DNA of 64,000 nucleotides from Kribbella italica. GTDB lineage: Bacteria > Actinomycetota > Actinomycetes > Propionibacteriales > Kribbellaceae. The DNA is taken from assembly GCF_014205135.1 (NCBI RefSeq), contig NZ_JACHMY010000001.1, forward strand, positions 4,216,001-4,280,000, in the 5' to 3' direction. Each line of letters starts with the position of its first letter. Position 1 is the stretch's first letter. Below the pieces are notes generated by a model that was not told the origin of the DNA, made no database searches, and saw nothing but the letters and a program-made list of their open reading frames with translations. Below are positions 42,733-50,122 of this stretch, piece after piece. The position numbers and the translations under genes are program-made.

Positions 42733-43305
42733 GTGACTGGTCAAGTGTCTTTTGATAGTCATACGCGAAGCGTGCTGGCGGCGTCGGTCGAGTACGTGAA
42801 CCGTCTGACGCCGGGCTGGTCCGGTGGCGCGGCCTTCGAGGGGCCGGCCGATGAGGCGGAGGCGGTCGTCGAGGCGCTGGCAGCGATCGGGTACCCACGG
42901 CCGTCGGTGCTGGCGGCCGACGCGCGGCGGCTCGCGGAGCTGGCCGGGCGGATGCGGATCGTCTTCGAAGCGGCACAGACCGGAGATCTCGATCGGGCGG
43001 CCGACGAGATCAACGCGTTGCTGCTCGACACCAACGCACGGCCGCAGCTGGATCGCCGCGAGCGCGGGTGGAGCCTGCACTTCCACGGGCCGGACGACGG
43101 CCTCGTGAACGGATGGGCAGCTGGATGTGCGGCGGGGTTGGCGTTGGCGGTGGGCAGTGATCTCGCCGGGCGGCTGGGAGTCTGTGCGGCGCCACACTGC
43201 GATCGGGTATTCGTGGACGTCTCCCGCAACGGCCAGCGGCGCTTCTGCTCACCGCAGTGCCAAAGCCGGGTCAAGGCTGCTGCCCACCGCGCCCGGCAGC
43301 TCTGA
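42733..43305 (+). CDS. CGNR/ABATE-type zinc-finger regulator, variant CQSR
   Basis: The 190-aa protein has a helical N-terminal stress-sensing-like domain, then the C-terminal finger VCAAPHCDRVFVDVSRNGQR and RFCSPQCQSRVKAAAHRAR. In this family the last motif is usually CGNR; here it reads CQSR, though all four Cys ligands remain. The GTG start has GGAGGCAG upstream. It lies divergent from an MFS transporter and probably controls it. Confidence 0.83.
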   Translation: MTGQVSFDSHTRSVLAASVEYVNRLTPGWSGGAAFEGPADEAEAVVEALAAIGYPRPSVLAADARRLAELAGRMRIVFEAAQTGDLDRAADEINALLLDTNARPQLDRRERGWSLHFHGPDDGLVNGWAAGCAAGLALAVGSDLAGRLGVCAAPHCDRVFVDVSRNGQRRFCSPQCQSRVKAAAHRARQL

Positions 43306-43335
43306 GGCCCTACCCCGCGAAGGGGGCAGGGCCTC
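43304..43335. terminator. Bidirectional hairpin between CGNR and MMPL genes
   Basis: GAGGCCCTACCCC pairs with GGGGGCAGGGCCTC with one A-C mismatch around a short loop. It starts at the CGNR stop codon and ends 15 nt before the end of the convergent MMPL gene, so it can serve both. Confidence 0.65.
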
Positions 43336-43350
43336 TCGCCTTGCGTGCGG

Positions 43351-45570
43351 TCAGCCGACCGGGGTCAGCTCGCGCTCCTCTTCCGGCGCCTGGGTCGCCG
43401 CGTGCTTGGGCGGCGTCCGGCGGAGCCACTTCGGGGCCCACCAGTTCGCCTCGCCGAGCAGGGTCATGATGCTCGGCAGCACGACGGCCCGGATGATCGT
43501 CGCGTCGATCAGGATCGCGACCGCCAGGCCGACGCCGAGCTGCTTCATGTCCAGCGTGCTCAGCGTCGCGAAGACCGCGAACACCCCGATCATCACCGCC
43601 GCCGCGCTGGTCACCACGCCGGCCGAGCCGGTGATGCCCTCGGCCACGGCCTGCTTGGTCGGCACTCCGCGCAGTACCGCCTCGCGGATCCGGCTGACCA
43701 CGAACACGTGGTAGTCCATCGACAGCCCGAACAGCACCACGAAGAGGAACAGCGGCAGCCAGGACACGACGGCACCGTTCGACCGGAAGTCCAGCAGCCC
43801 TTCGGCCCAGGTGTTCTGGAAGACCGCCGTGACCACGCCGTACGCCGCGCCGGCGCTGAGCAGGTTCAGCCCGATCGCGGTCACCGCGACCACGACCGAC
43901 CGGAACGTCACCATCATCACGATCATCGTCAGCAGCAGCACGAACCCGATCACCAGCGGCAGCTTCGACCGGGTGTGCGCCGCGTAGTCCACGTCCGCCG
44001 CGACGAACCCACCGACGGCGTACTCGGCGCCCGGCACCTTGCCGACCGTCTGCGGGATCAGCTCGTTGCGCAGCTTGGCCAGCGAGTCCCGTGCCTGCTC
44101 ACTACCACCCTCGTACGGCGTGGCCACCTCGACCACCGTGACGCGACCGTCGGCCGACACCCGCGGCTTCTCCAACCCGTCCTGGGCGTAGAGCGAGTCG
44201 CCCTCGGTCCGCTTGGACAGGTCGGTCAACGCAGCCTGTACGGCGGTCTGCTGGTCGGCCGGGGCCTTGATGGCGACCTCGTGGCTCGTCCCCGTGCTGG
44301 GGAAGGCCGCGGTCAGCCGGTCGTACGCCTGCATCACCGCGGTGTCGCGCGGAAGGTCCTCGGTACCGGGGAACTTCAGCGTCATCCCGAGCGCCGGCGA
44401 CGCGACCGCGAGCAGTGCGACGACCGCGACGGTCAGGGTGGCCACCGGGTGCTTCAGAGCCGGCTTCAGCACGGCGGGCCAGAACCGCGGCTCCGACGTC
44501 CGGGCCGTGAGGCGCCACAGCAGCGGGATGCGCGGACGGTCCACCCAGCGGCCGAGCTTGGCCAGCACCGCCGGCAGCACGGTCAGCGAACCGGCGACGG
44601 CCACCGCGACGACCAGGATCGAGCCGACCGCGAAGGACGAGAACACCGCGTCGCGGGCCAGGAACAGCCCAGCCATCGAGATGATCACCGCCGTACCGGA
44701 GACCACGACGGCGTGCCCGGACGTTGCCGCGGCGACCTCGACCGCGTCGACGTGACCGCGGCCCTTGGCGCGCTCCTCGCGTTCGCGGCGCAGGTAGAAC
44801 AGGGAGTAGTCGACGCCGACCGCCATGCCGATCAGCAGGATCACGCTGTTCACCGCGTCGACCGCGGGGACGAACTGGGAGGCAGCGGCGGCGAGCCCGA
44901 TCGCGGCGGCGACCGCGGACAGCGCCAGCAGCAGCGGCACGGTCGCGGCGATCAGCGCGCCGAACGCGACCAGCAGGATCGCCAGCGTGACCGGCAGGCT
45001 GAACATCTCGGCCCGCTTGAAGTCCTCACCGAGCGTCTCGTTCAGCGCCTTGCCGATCGACTCGCCGCCGACCTGCTCGACCCTGAGCCCCGGGTGTTCC
45101 TGCTGGACCTTGGCGGTCGCGTCGAGCAGCGGCTGGACCCGGTTCTCGTCGTCGCCGTCCTTCAGCTCGACCCGGACGATCAGCGCGTTCTTGTCCGGCG
45201 CGAGGATCGGCCGGGCGACGTCCGCGACCCCACCGAGGGCGCGCATCCGCTCCGTCACGACCTTCGCGACCTGGTTGGCCTCGGCCTGGTTCAGCGACCC
45301 CGAGGTCGGCGTGATCAGCACGCTCTCCACGTCCGGGTCGTCGAAGTTGCCGGACTTGACGATGTCGTCGGCCCGGGTCACCTCGCCGATGTCACCCTCG
45401 TTGGTCGACTCCTTCGTCCCGGTCATGCTGCCGAGCGCGAAGCACGCCACCACGACGGCGACCCAGAGCGCGATCGCCCGCCACGGGTGAGTGGCGCTCC
45501 ATCGTGCCGCCCGGACCGTCAGCGGTCCTCTCGACCGGCGCTCGGCCCGGCTGTTCGACTGGCCAGTCAT
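43351..45570 (-). CDS. MMPL family RND-type transporter
   Basis: The 739-aa protein has the MmpL/RND layout: one N-terminal helix, a periplasmic loop (~50-180), five to six helices, a second loop (~370-530), and a final helix bundle. Conserved intramembrane Asp-Tyr pairs appear as GVDYSLFYLRRERE and GLSMDYHVFVVSRIRE. Such proteins export lipids or hydrophobic compounds using the proton gradient. ATG 45570 is chosen (CAGGGAAG upstream); the frame further upstream lacks a membrane or homologous portion. The C-terminal tail is charged. Confidence 0.9.
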   Translation of the reverse strand: MTGQSNSRAERRSRGPLTVRAARWSATHPWRAIALWVAVVVACFALGSMTGTKESTNEGDIGEVTRADDIVKSGNFDDPDVESVLITPTSGSLNQAEANQVAKVVTERMRALGGVADVARPILAPDKNALIVRVELKDGDDENRVQPLLDATAKVQQEHPGLRVEQVGGESIGKALNETLGEDFKRAEMFSLPVTLAILLVAFGALIAATVPLLLALSAVAAAIGLAAAASQFVPAVDAVNSVILLIGMAVGVDYSLFYLRREREERAKGRGHVDAVEVAAATSGHAVVVSGTAVIISMAGLFLARDAVFSSFAVGSILVVAVAVAGSLTVLPAVLAKLGRWVDRPRIPLLWRLTARTSEPRFWPAVLKPALKHPVATLTVAVVALLAVASPALGMTLKFPGTEDLPRDTAVMQAYDRLTAAFPSTGTSHEVAIKAPADQQTAVQAALTDLSKRTEGDSLYAQDGLEKPRVSADGRVTVVEVATPYEGGSEQARDSLAKLRNELIPQTVGKVPGAEYAVGGFVAADVDYAAHTRSKLPLVIGFVLLLTMIVMMVTFRSVVVAVTAIGLNLLSAGAAYGVVTAVFQNTWAEGLLDFRSNGAVVSWLPLFLFVVLFGLSMDYHVFVVSRIREAVLRGVPTKQAVAEGITGSAGVVTSAAAVMIGVFAVFATLSTLDMKQLGVGLAVAILIDATIIRAVVLPSIMTLLGEANWWAPKWLRRTPPKHAATQAPEEERELTPVG

Positions 45571-45804
45571 CTGGCTTCCCTGCCCCTCTGCGCAACGACG
45601 CGCACCCTGGCAGCGGAACCCCTCCGCCCCGCTGCCGATGCCCATCAGCCTCGCGTCCGGAAGGGGTTCGCCACCATGCAGGGAACCCCCGTCTTCCCCT
45701 GGGGCAGGCCCCACCTCGACCCTGGGGAAAACCACACCTCACCCCGGGCCGGAGTCACTCGTACGGCGTACGGGAAATGCCGCGCTACGGCGTGCGCGGG
45801 CCGG

Positions 45805-46341
45805 TCAGAACTCGTCGAGGCTGAGGCTCGCGGCGGCCGAGACGCCCTCGAGATAGCCCTCGGCGCGCTCGGCCTTGGGGTAGCGGTGGACCAGCTCCCA
45901 GAAGGCGGCGTTGTGCGACGGCTCGACCAGGTGGACCAGCTCGTGCACCAGCACGTAGTCGACGACCCAGGCCGGCATCGACTGCAGACGGGTCGACAAA
46001 CGGATCGACCGGTCCGCCGGAGTACAGGATCCCCACCGTCTGTTTTGGTTCGAAACCCAGCGGACCGACGCAGGTTCGGGCACCTCGGGGAGGTGGCGAC
46101 ACGCGAGTTCGTGTGCTCTGGCCAACAATTTTTCGTCCGACACGCGGGATCTGCTGCGCTGCCGATCGAGGCGCTGGAGCATGGTCTCCACCCAGCGCGC
46201 CTCCTCGGCCGCGGACAGCCGGTCGGGCATCAGCACGACCACCCGCTCGCCGTCGCGGTACGCGCTCACGGTCCGCTTGCGCCGCTTGCTGCGCCGGATG
46301 TCGACGTACGGCGGGATCGGGCGCGGTGGAGAGTCGGCCAT
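45805..46341 (-). CDS. YgjP-like (DUF45) zinc metallopeptidase
   Basis: The 178-aa protein has the zincin motif HELVHLVEPSHNAAFW (~137-152), with HExxH followed by a downstream His, and the upstream block NQNRRWGSCTPADRSIRLS, both typical of YgjP/DUF45 (M48-related) peptidases. An N-terminal segment with RRSKRRKR is strongly basic. ATG 46341 is used; one further upstream at 46386 adds 15 residues without better support. Substrate unknown. Confidence 0.85.
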   Translation of the reverse strand: MADSPPRPIPPYVDIRRSKRRKRTVSAYRDGERVVVLMPDRLSAAEEARWVETMLQRLDRQRSRSRVSDEKLLARAHELACRHLPEVPEPASVRWVSNQNRRWGSCTPADRSIRLSTRLQSMPAWVVDYVLVHELVHLVEPSHNAAFWELVHRYPKAERAEGYLEGVSAAASLSLDEF

Positions 46342-46445
46342 AGGACGAACGGTATCGCCCGAAACCGGCGACTTTCTTGCGTCCACATCCTGTGCACGGA
46401 CGTTTTCGCAGGTCAGACGGGTGATCGCGGGTTCGTGGACGGGTG

Positions 46446-46533
46446 TTGTTCACACCCTGTTCCCCCGCTCGTCCACAGTGCCGCCCGGCGTGCCCCACAG
46501 CTTGCCCACAGAGTTATCCACAGGGGTGGACAA
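46446..46533. promoter_or_regulatory. Cluster of DnaA-box-like sequences
   Basis: Against the actinobacterial DnaA box TTGTCCACA there are TTGTTCACA (46446), TCGTCCACA (46469), TTGCCCACA (46502), TTATCCACA (46514) and, on the minus strand, TTGTCCACC (46525-46533). Each has one mismatch; TGCCCCACA at 46491 has two. They occupy 88 bp in a 511-bp gene-free stretch (46342-46852). No dnaA, dnaN or rpmH is nearby, so this is not a standard oriC. It may titrate DnaA or regulate a neighbour. Otherwise the gap holds only the leader of the small zinc-ribbon gene. Confidence 0.55.
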
Positions 46534-46852
46534 CGTGGGCTTGTCAGCGCGGCGGCAGCCTTCTAGCGTCAGGTCCAACAGGCTCCCGGACCGCCTCCGG
46601 GGTCACTCGGAGGGGAAGCCGAGTGGTTCCGCAGGCGGACTCCCGGGAGCCTGTTCCGTGCCGGGACGGATCTCGGAAAGGGGTTTCCACGCGGCACGCG
46701 GGCACTGGGGTGCGCTTGAGCCACGCTCAGCCTGCCGTAGGGTGAATCTCGACTGGGCCGAACGGCCTACGGCAGGACGGTCTGCCGTTAGCATCCACGA
46801 CGGCCAGGGCCGACAAGCCCGGCTGGTATTCAGAGCAAGGAGAGAGGCCCTC

Positions 46853-47011
46853 ATGGCAGAGACCTGGAGCGGCGAGTTCTACTGCGTCAAGTGCAAGGCC
46901 AAGCGCACCGCCGACGGCGAGGTCAAGGTCAACGACAAGGGCACGCGCATGGCCAAGGCCAAGTGCCCCGAGTGCGGTACGAACCTGAACCGGATCCTCG
47001 GCAAGGCCTGA
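46853..47011 (+). CDS. DUF5679 small zinc-ribbon protein
   Basis: The 52-aa protein has two CxxC knuckles, CVKC (~11) and CPEC (~38), around a lysine-rich middle (VKVNDKGTRMAKAK). The ATG has a strong AAGGAGAGAGG site upstream. This short family is widespread and highly conserved in Actinobacteria; function unknown, nucleic-acid binding is plausible from its charge. Confidence 0.9.
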   Translation: MAETWSGEFYCVKCKAKRTADGEVKVNDKGTRMAKAKCPECGTNLNRILGKA

Positions 47012-47143
47012 CGCACCAGCACCACGTCGTAGGGGCGGTGGTCCGGCTTCGGCCGGGCCTCCGCCCCTCGTCGTGACCCACCCGGTACGACGCGCCGGAG
47101 ACCCCGCCGGGAGCGGGCTTGGGCGAGGCGACAGAATGGGGTC

Positions 47144-48457
47144 GTGTCCGACCTCCCCCGCAAGGCGCTCAGCCGTACGGCGAAGCTGGCGAGCCTGCCA
47201 CTCGGTGCCGCCGGGCGCGCGACCGTCGGGCTCGGCAAGCGGATCGGCGGTGCGCCGGCCGAGGCGGTGATGGCCGAGTTCCAGCGCCGGACCGCCGATC
47301 AGTTGTTCTCCGTCCTGGGTGAGCTCAAGGGCGGCGCGATGAAGTTCGGGCAGATGCTCAGCCTGATGGAGTCGGCGATGCCCGAGGAGCTCGCGGCGCC
47401 GTACCGGGCGACGCTGACCAAGCTCCAGGACTCCGCTCCGCCGATGCCGGCCGCGACGGTCGACAAGATCCTGTCCGAGGAGCTGGGCAAGCGCTGGCGC
47501 AGCCGGTTCTCGGAGTTCGACGACAAGCCGGCCGCCGCCGCGTCGATCGGCCAGGTGCACCGCGGGGTGCTCAAGGACGGCCGCGAGGTCGCCGTGAAGC
47601 TGCAGTACCCGGGCGCCGCCGAGGCGCTGCGGGCCGACCTGAAGCAGCTCGGCCGGTTCGCGAGGACCTTCGGGACGCTGGTCCCCGGGCTCGACATGAA
47701 GCCGCTGATCGCCGAGCTGCAGGACCGGATCGGCGAGGAGCTCGACTACGACCGCGAGGCACAGGCCCAGCAGCAGTACGCCGACGCCTTCAAGGACCAC
47801 CCGGAGTTCGTCGTCCCCCGCGTGGTGAAGCACTCCCCCACCGTGATCGTCTCGGAGTGGATCGAGGGCAAGCCGCTCTCGGGCTACATCACGGACGGGA
47901 CGAAGGCCGAGCGCGACGAGCTCGGGCTGAAGTACGTCCGGTTCATGTTCAGCGGGCCGCGGCTGGCCGGGCTGCTGCACTCCGACCCGCACCCGGGCAA
48001 CTTCCGCGTCCTACCCGACGGCCGCCTCGGGGTGGTCGACTTCGGGCTCTGCGCGCGGCTCCCCGACGGCCTGCCGCCGGCGATCGGGCGGCTGCTGCGG
48101 ATCTCGCTGAACGGCGACGGCGACGAGGTCCTGGCCGGTCTGCGGGCCGAGGGGTTCGTCAAGCCCCGGATGGAGATCGACCCGGCGCAGCTGATGGACT
48201 ACCTGGCGCCGTTCGCGGAGCCGGCCCGGGCGGACACGTTCCAGTTCAGCCGCGCCTGGATGCGCGAGCAGGCGAACCGGACCGGCGACTTCCGCTCCCC
48301 CAACGCGTCCCTGGCGCTCCGGCTGAACATGCCGCCGTCGTACCTGCTGATCCACCGGGTCTGGATCGGTGGGATCGCGGTGCTGTCCCAGCTGGAGACG
48401 GAAGCGCCGTTCAAGTCGGTGCTGGAGGAGTTCCTGCCGGGCTTCACCGACGAGTAG
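47144..48457 (+). CDS. ABC1/UbiB atypical kinase
   Basis: The 437-aa protein of the ABC1 (UbiB/COQ8) family shows the KxGQ motif (MKFGQML, ~67), the Ala-rich nucleotide loop (AAAASIGQVH, ~128), the Lys strand (VAVKLQYPG) and the HSDPHPGNF and VVDFGLC active-site blocks (~285-310). These kinases or ATPases support isoprenoid quinone lipid metabolism. There is no obvious membrane segment. GTG 47144 follows a GAGGCGACAG region. The gene ends 3 nt before the stop of the convergent small zinc-ribbon gene. Confidence 0.9.
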   Translation: MSDLPRKALSRTAKLASLPLGAAGRATVGLGKRIGGAPAEAVMAEFQRRTADQLFSVLGELKGGAMKFGQMLSLMESAMPEELAAPYRATLTKLQDSAPPMPAATVDKILSEELGKRWRSRFSEFDDKPAAAASIGQVHRGVLKDGREVAVKLQYPGAAEALRADLKQLGRFARTFGTLVPGLDMKPLIAELQDRIGEELDYDREAQAQQQYADAFKDHPEFVVPRVVKHSPTVIVSEWIEGKPLSGYITDGTKAERDELGLKYVRFMFSGPRLAGLLHSDPHPGNFRVLPDGRLGVVDFGLCARLPDGLPPAIGRLLRISLNGDGDEVLAGLRAEGFVKPRMEIDPAQLMDYLAPFAEPARADTFQFSRAWMREQANRTGDFRSPNASLALRLNMPPSYLLIHRVWIGGIAVLSQLETEAPFKSVLEEFLPGFTDE

Positions 48458-48460
48458 GGG

Positions 48461-48631
48461 TCACCACCAGGCGCTGTCGAGCTTGCCCTCGATGCTGCGG
48501 ACGTTCTCGCGCGCGCAGCGGTCGCAGTAGACGAGCTTGCGCCCGTTCTCGACCGAGGTGACCCAGGTCAGCGGCAGGTCCTCGGTCGGCGCCGCCGTAC
48601 CGCACAGCGCGCAGCTGGGAGTGGTGGTCAC
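48461..48631 (-). CDS. Small four-Cys zinc-ribbon protein
   Basis: A 56-aa minus-strand gene reads MTTTPSCALCGTAAPTEDL with CALC at ~7-10, and ends YCDRCARENVRSIEGK then LDSAWW, with CDRC at ~37-40. The two CxxC pairs and the WV-TSVENGR strand make a compact zinc ribbon typical of actinobacterial small proteins. It starts with GTG and falls below common length cut-offs. Function unknown. Confidence 0.78.
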   Translation of the reverse strand: MTTTPSCALCGTAAPTEDLPLTWVTSVENGRKLVYCDRCARENVRSIEGKLDSAWW

Positions 48632-48684
48632 CGGACCAATCTACTGCGGCGGCCGATCCGGCCACTCGAGGCCCCGGAAACGCG

Positions 48685-48720
48685 CCGAGGGGCGGCATCC
48701 GGGTGGATGCCGCCCCTCGG
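48685..48720. terminator. Strong hairpin, 16-bp stem
   Basis: CCGAGGGGCGGCATCC pairs perfectly with GGATGCCGCCCCTCGG around a GGGT loop. It lies about 55 nt upstream of the small zinc-ribbon start in a 257-bp gap and has no T-run. It could end transcription arriving from the right, or be a structured leader element. Confidence 0.6.
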
Positions 48721-48888
48721 GCCGCAGCTTCGCTGGTCCTGGCCCCTGCTCCGAGGACCAGCGGACGGCTGCTGAGTCGGGCTGCCCGCGGCGTGCTGGA
48801 GATCTGCTCCGGCCGCGTCAGCCGGTTGTACTAGGGCGCCGGCCGGCCGGACCGTGGGGTCCGGCCGGTGGATCGGCGTCCGGGTGGA

Positions 48889-49074
48889 TCAGACCAGACG
48901 GGCGAGGGTGAGGCGCGCTTTTGCGCTGGCCCTCTCCGCGCGCCGGGTGGCCCGCTCGGCCTGCTTCTGCGCCCGGGCGACCTGCGTCGCCAGGCGGAAG
49001 CGCCGGTTCTGCTCGGCGTCGTTCAGTAAAGATCGACAGTGAGCTCGTGCGAGGTCTTCCTGAAGTAAGTTCAT
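48889..49074 (-). CDS. Small basic helical protein, hypothetical
   Basis: The 61-aa protein starts MNLLQEDLARAHCRSLLND and continues as one long Arg/Ala-rich amphipathic helix (AERATRRAERASAKARLTLA). CAGGAG lies 8 nt before ATG 49074. Small helical genes of this kind are common in Actinobacteria. No function known. It lies 61 nt downstream of whiB7 and may share its transcript. Confidence 0.6.
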   Translation of the reverse strand: MNLLQEDLARAHCRSLLNDAEQNRRFRLATQVARAQKQAERATRRAERASAKARLTLARLV

Positions 49075-49135
49075 CTGAGTGCTCCTGTGAGTGCGGTTCG
49101 GGTTCATGGTTCGAGTCTCGTTTCGGATGGATGGA

Positions 49136-49423
49136 TCAGGCGGCGGTGACGGTGTCGCTCTTGCGGGGACGTCCGCGGGGACGCTTGCGCGCCACCACCA
49201 CTCCCTGGACGAACAGCTGGCCTCCCCACACACCCCACGGCTCGGAGCGCTCCAGCGCGCCGGCCAGGCACTCGGCCATCAAGGGGCAGGTGGTGCAGAG
49301 AGACTTCGCGTACTCCACGTCCGACGGGGACTCTGCGAAGAAAAGCTCGGGCGCGTAGGACCGACAGGGCAGGTCCTCCGACGCGGCAACCTCGGTGAAT
49401 TGATCGAGGAAGCTCACGCTCAT
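49136..49423 (-). CDS. whiB7: WhiB7-type Fe-S transcription factor
   Basis: The 95-aa protein has four Cys ligands for a 4Fe-4S cluster (Cys20 in LPCRSY; Cys43, Cys46, Cys52 in LCTTCPLMAEC). The GVWGG turn follows in EPWGVWGGQLF, and a C-terminal AT-hook RKRPRGRPRK marks WhiB7 specifically. WhiB7 binds SigA and activates intrinsic antibiotic-resistance genes when translation is stressed. Its long leader contains a terminator hairpin, a small ORF and a promoter with an AT-rich element, consistent with autoregulation and attenuation. Confidence 0.95.
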   Translation of the reverse strand: MSVSFLDQFTEVAASEDLPCRSYAPELFFAESPSDVEYAKSLCTTCPLMAECLAGALERSEPWGVWGGQLFVQGVVVARKRPRGRPRKSDTVTAA

Positions 49424-49510
49424 AACCGGTCACCTCCTAGTGACTGTCTTACTGATCTCTTGTCGTCCGGACCGGCCACCGGTTGGTGGCCGGCAAACTG
49501 TGGGTTGACA

Positions 49511-49551
49511 AACAAAAAGGCCGCGGGACCCTTGGTGGGTTCCGCGGCCTT
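49511..49551 (-). terminator. whiB7 leader attenuator (intrinsic terminator)
   Basis: A 15-bp stem (AAGGCCGCGG pairs with CCGCGGCCTT, extended by inner GACCC/GGGTT pairs, 5-nt loop) is followed on the minus strand by TTTTTGTTTG. It is a textbook intrinsic terminator placed about 90 nt before the whiB7 start. A second hairpin (CCGGCCACC with GGTGGCCGG, 49472-49493) lies downstream and could accompany read-through. Known whiB7/wblC leaders use just such a conditional terminator. Confidence 0.8.
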
Positions 49552-49575
49552 GGAGGTGCCGGCTGACTTCGAGAG

Positions 49576-49773
49576 TCAGACCGGTGGACTCCAAGATCGA
49601 GAACCCGAACCGCCACGCTTCACATCGCCGACAGCTCCGCCCTGGATCGGGGCGTAGGCCTTGGCCGTGAGAACAACGGTCTCGACGTGCAGACGCGAGA
49701 CGGCACCCGGGATCAGGGCGCACGGCAGCGCGTCGCCGGCGAACTTCGGCTTCATCGTCATGTTCGTCATCAT
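49576..49773 (-). CDS. Small ORF in whiB7 leader
   Basis: The 65-aa frame starts MMTNMTMKPKFAGDALPCAL and ends GGSGSRSWSPPV, with a strong AGGAGG 10 nt before the first ATG. It lies wholly inside the whiB7 leader, ending 25 nt before the attenuator stem. Translation of a leader ORF controls termination in known whiB7 systems, so this is the natural candidate, though known leader peptides are often shorter. It could also be an independent small protein. Confidence 0.6.
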   Translation of the reverse strand: MMTNMTMKPKFAGDALPCALIPGAVSRLHVETVVLTAKAYAPIQGGAVGDVKRGGSGSRSWSPPV

Positions 49774-49865
49774 TTCCCAGGCACCTCCTCTCGTTGTCGC
49801 GAACGGGCGGCAAGCTCGATCGCTGTAGTTTGAAGTTTTCGGCCACACCGGTGACCGCAGAAAGA

Positions 49866-49904
49866 ACAGTACGCCGAGGCGCGCGAGCCCCGCAAACTAT
49901 TTAA
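49866..49904 (-). promoter_or_regulatory. Candidate whiB7 promoter with AT-rich WhiB7-type element
   Basis: On the minus strand an AT-rich block (TTAAATAGT, 49896-49904) lies directly upstream of a -35-like TTGCGG (49890-49895). An 18-bp spacer leads to a -10-like TACTGT (49866-49871). WhiB7 activates SigA promoters bearing AT-rich sequence just upstream of the -35. The rest of the 49774-50122 gap holds the early leader and no further gene. Confidence 0.55.
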
Positions 49905-50122
49905 CGGCAGTTTCTGACATTGGCCGGAAGTTGCCGCCCGGTGGCCCGGAAGTCACCGGTCCGGCACGCTCCGGCGCCCGTCCCGCACGCTGCGAAATCG
50001 TTGCCTCTGTCATCTAAGTGCCACTCCGTCTGCTGGCGGCAGAAGCACCTTGACCATCGTGCGCCCCGGACGGCCAACCCTGCAACAGGTTTCAATTACC
50101 AGGGCGTACCTCGAGCTACGCC

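Noticed and set aside
46514..46522. TTATCCACA taken as evidence of the replication origin
   Set aside because: No dnaA, dnaN, rpmH or AT-rich unwinding region nearby; kept only as a DnaA-box cluster.
43345..46566. 1073-codon open frame opposite the MMPL and metallopeptidase genes
   Set aside because: Spans two real genes on the other strand, Arg/His-rich, no recognisable domain.
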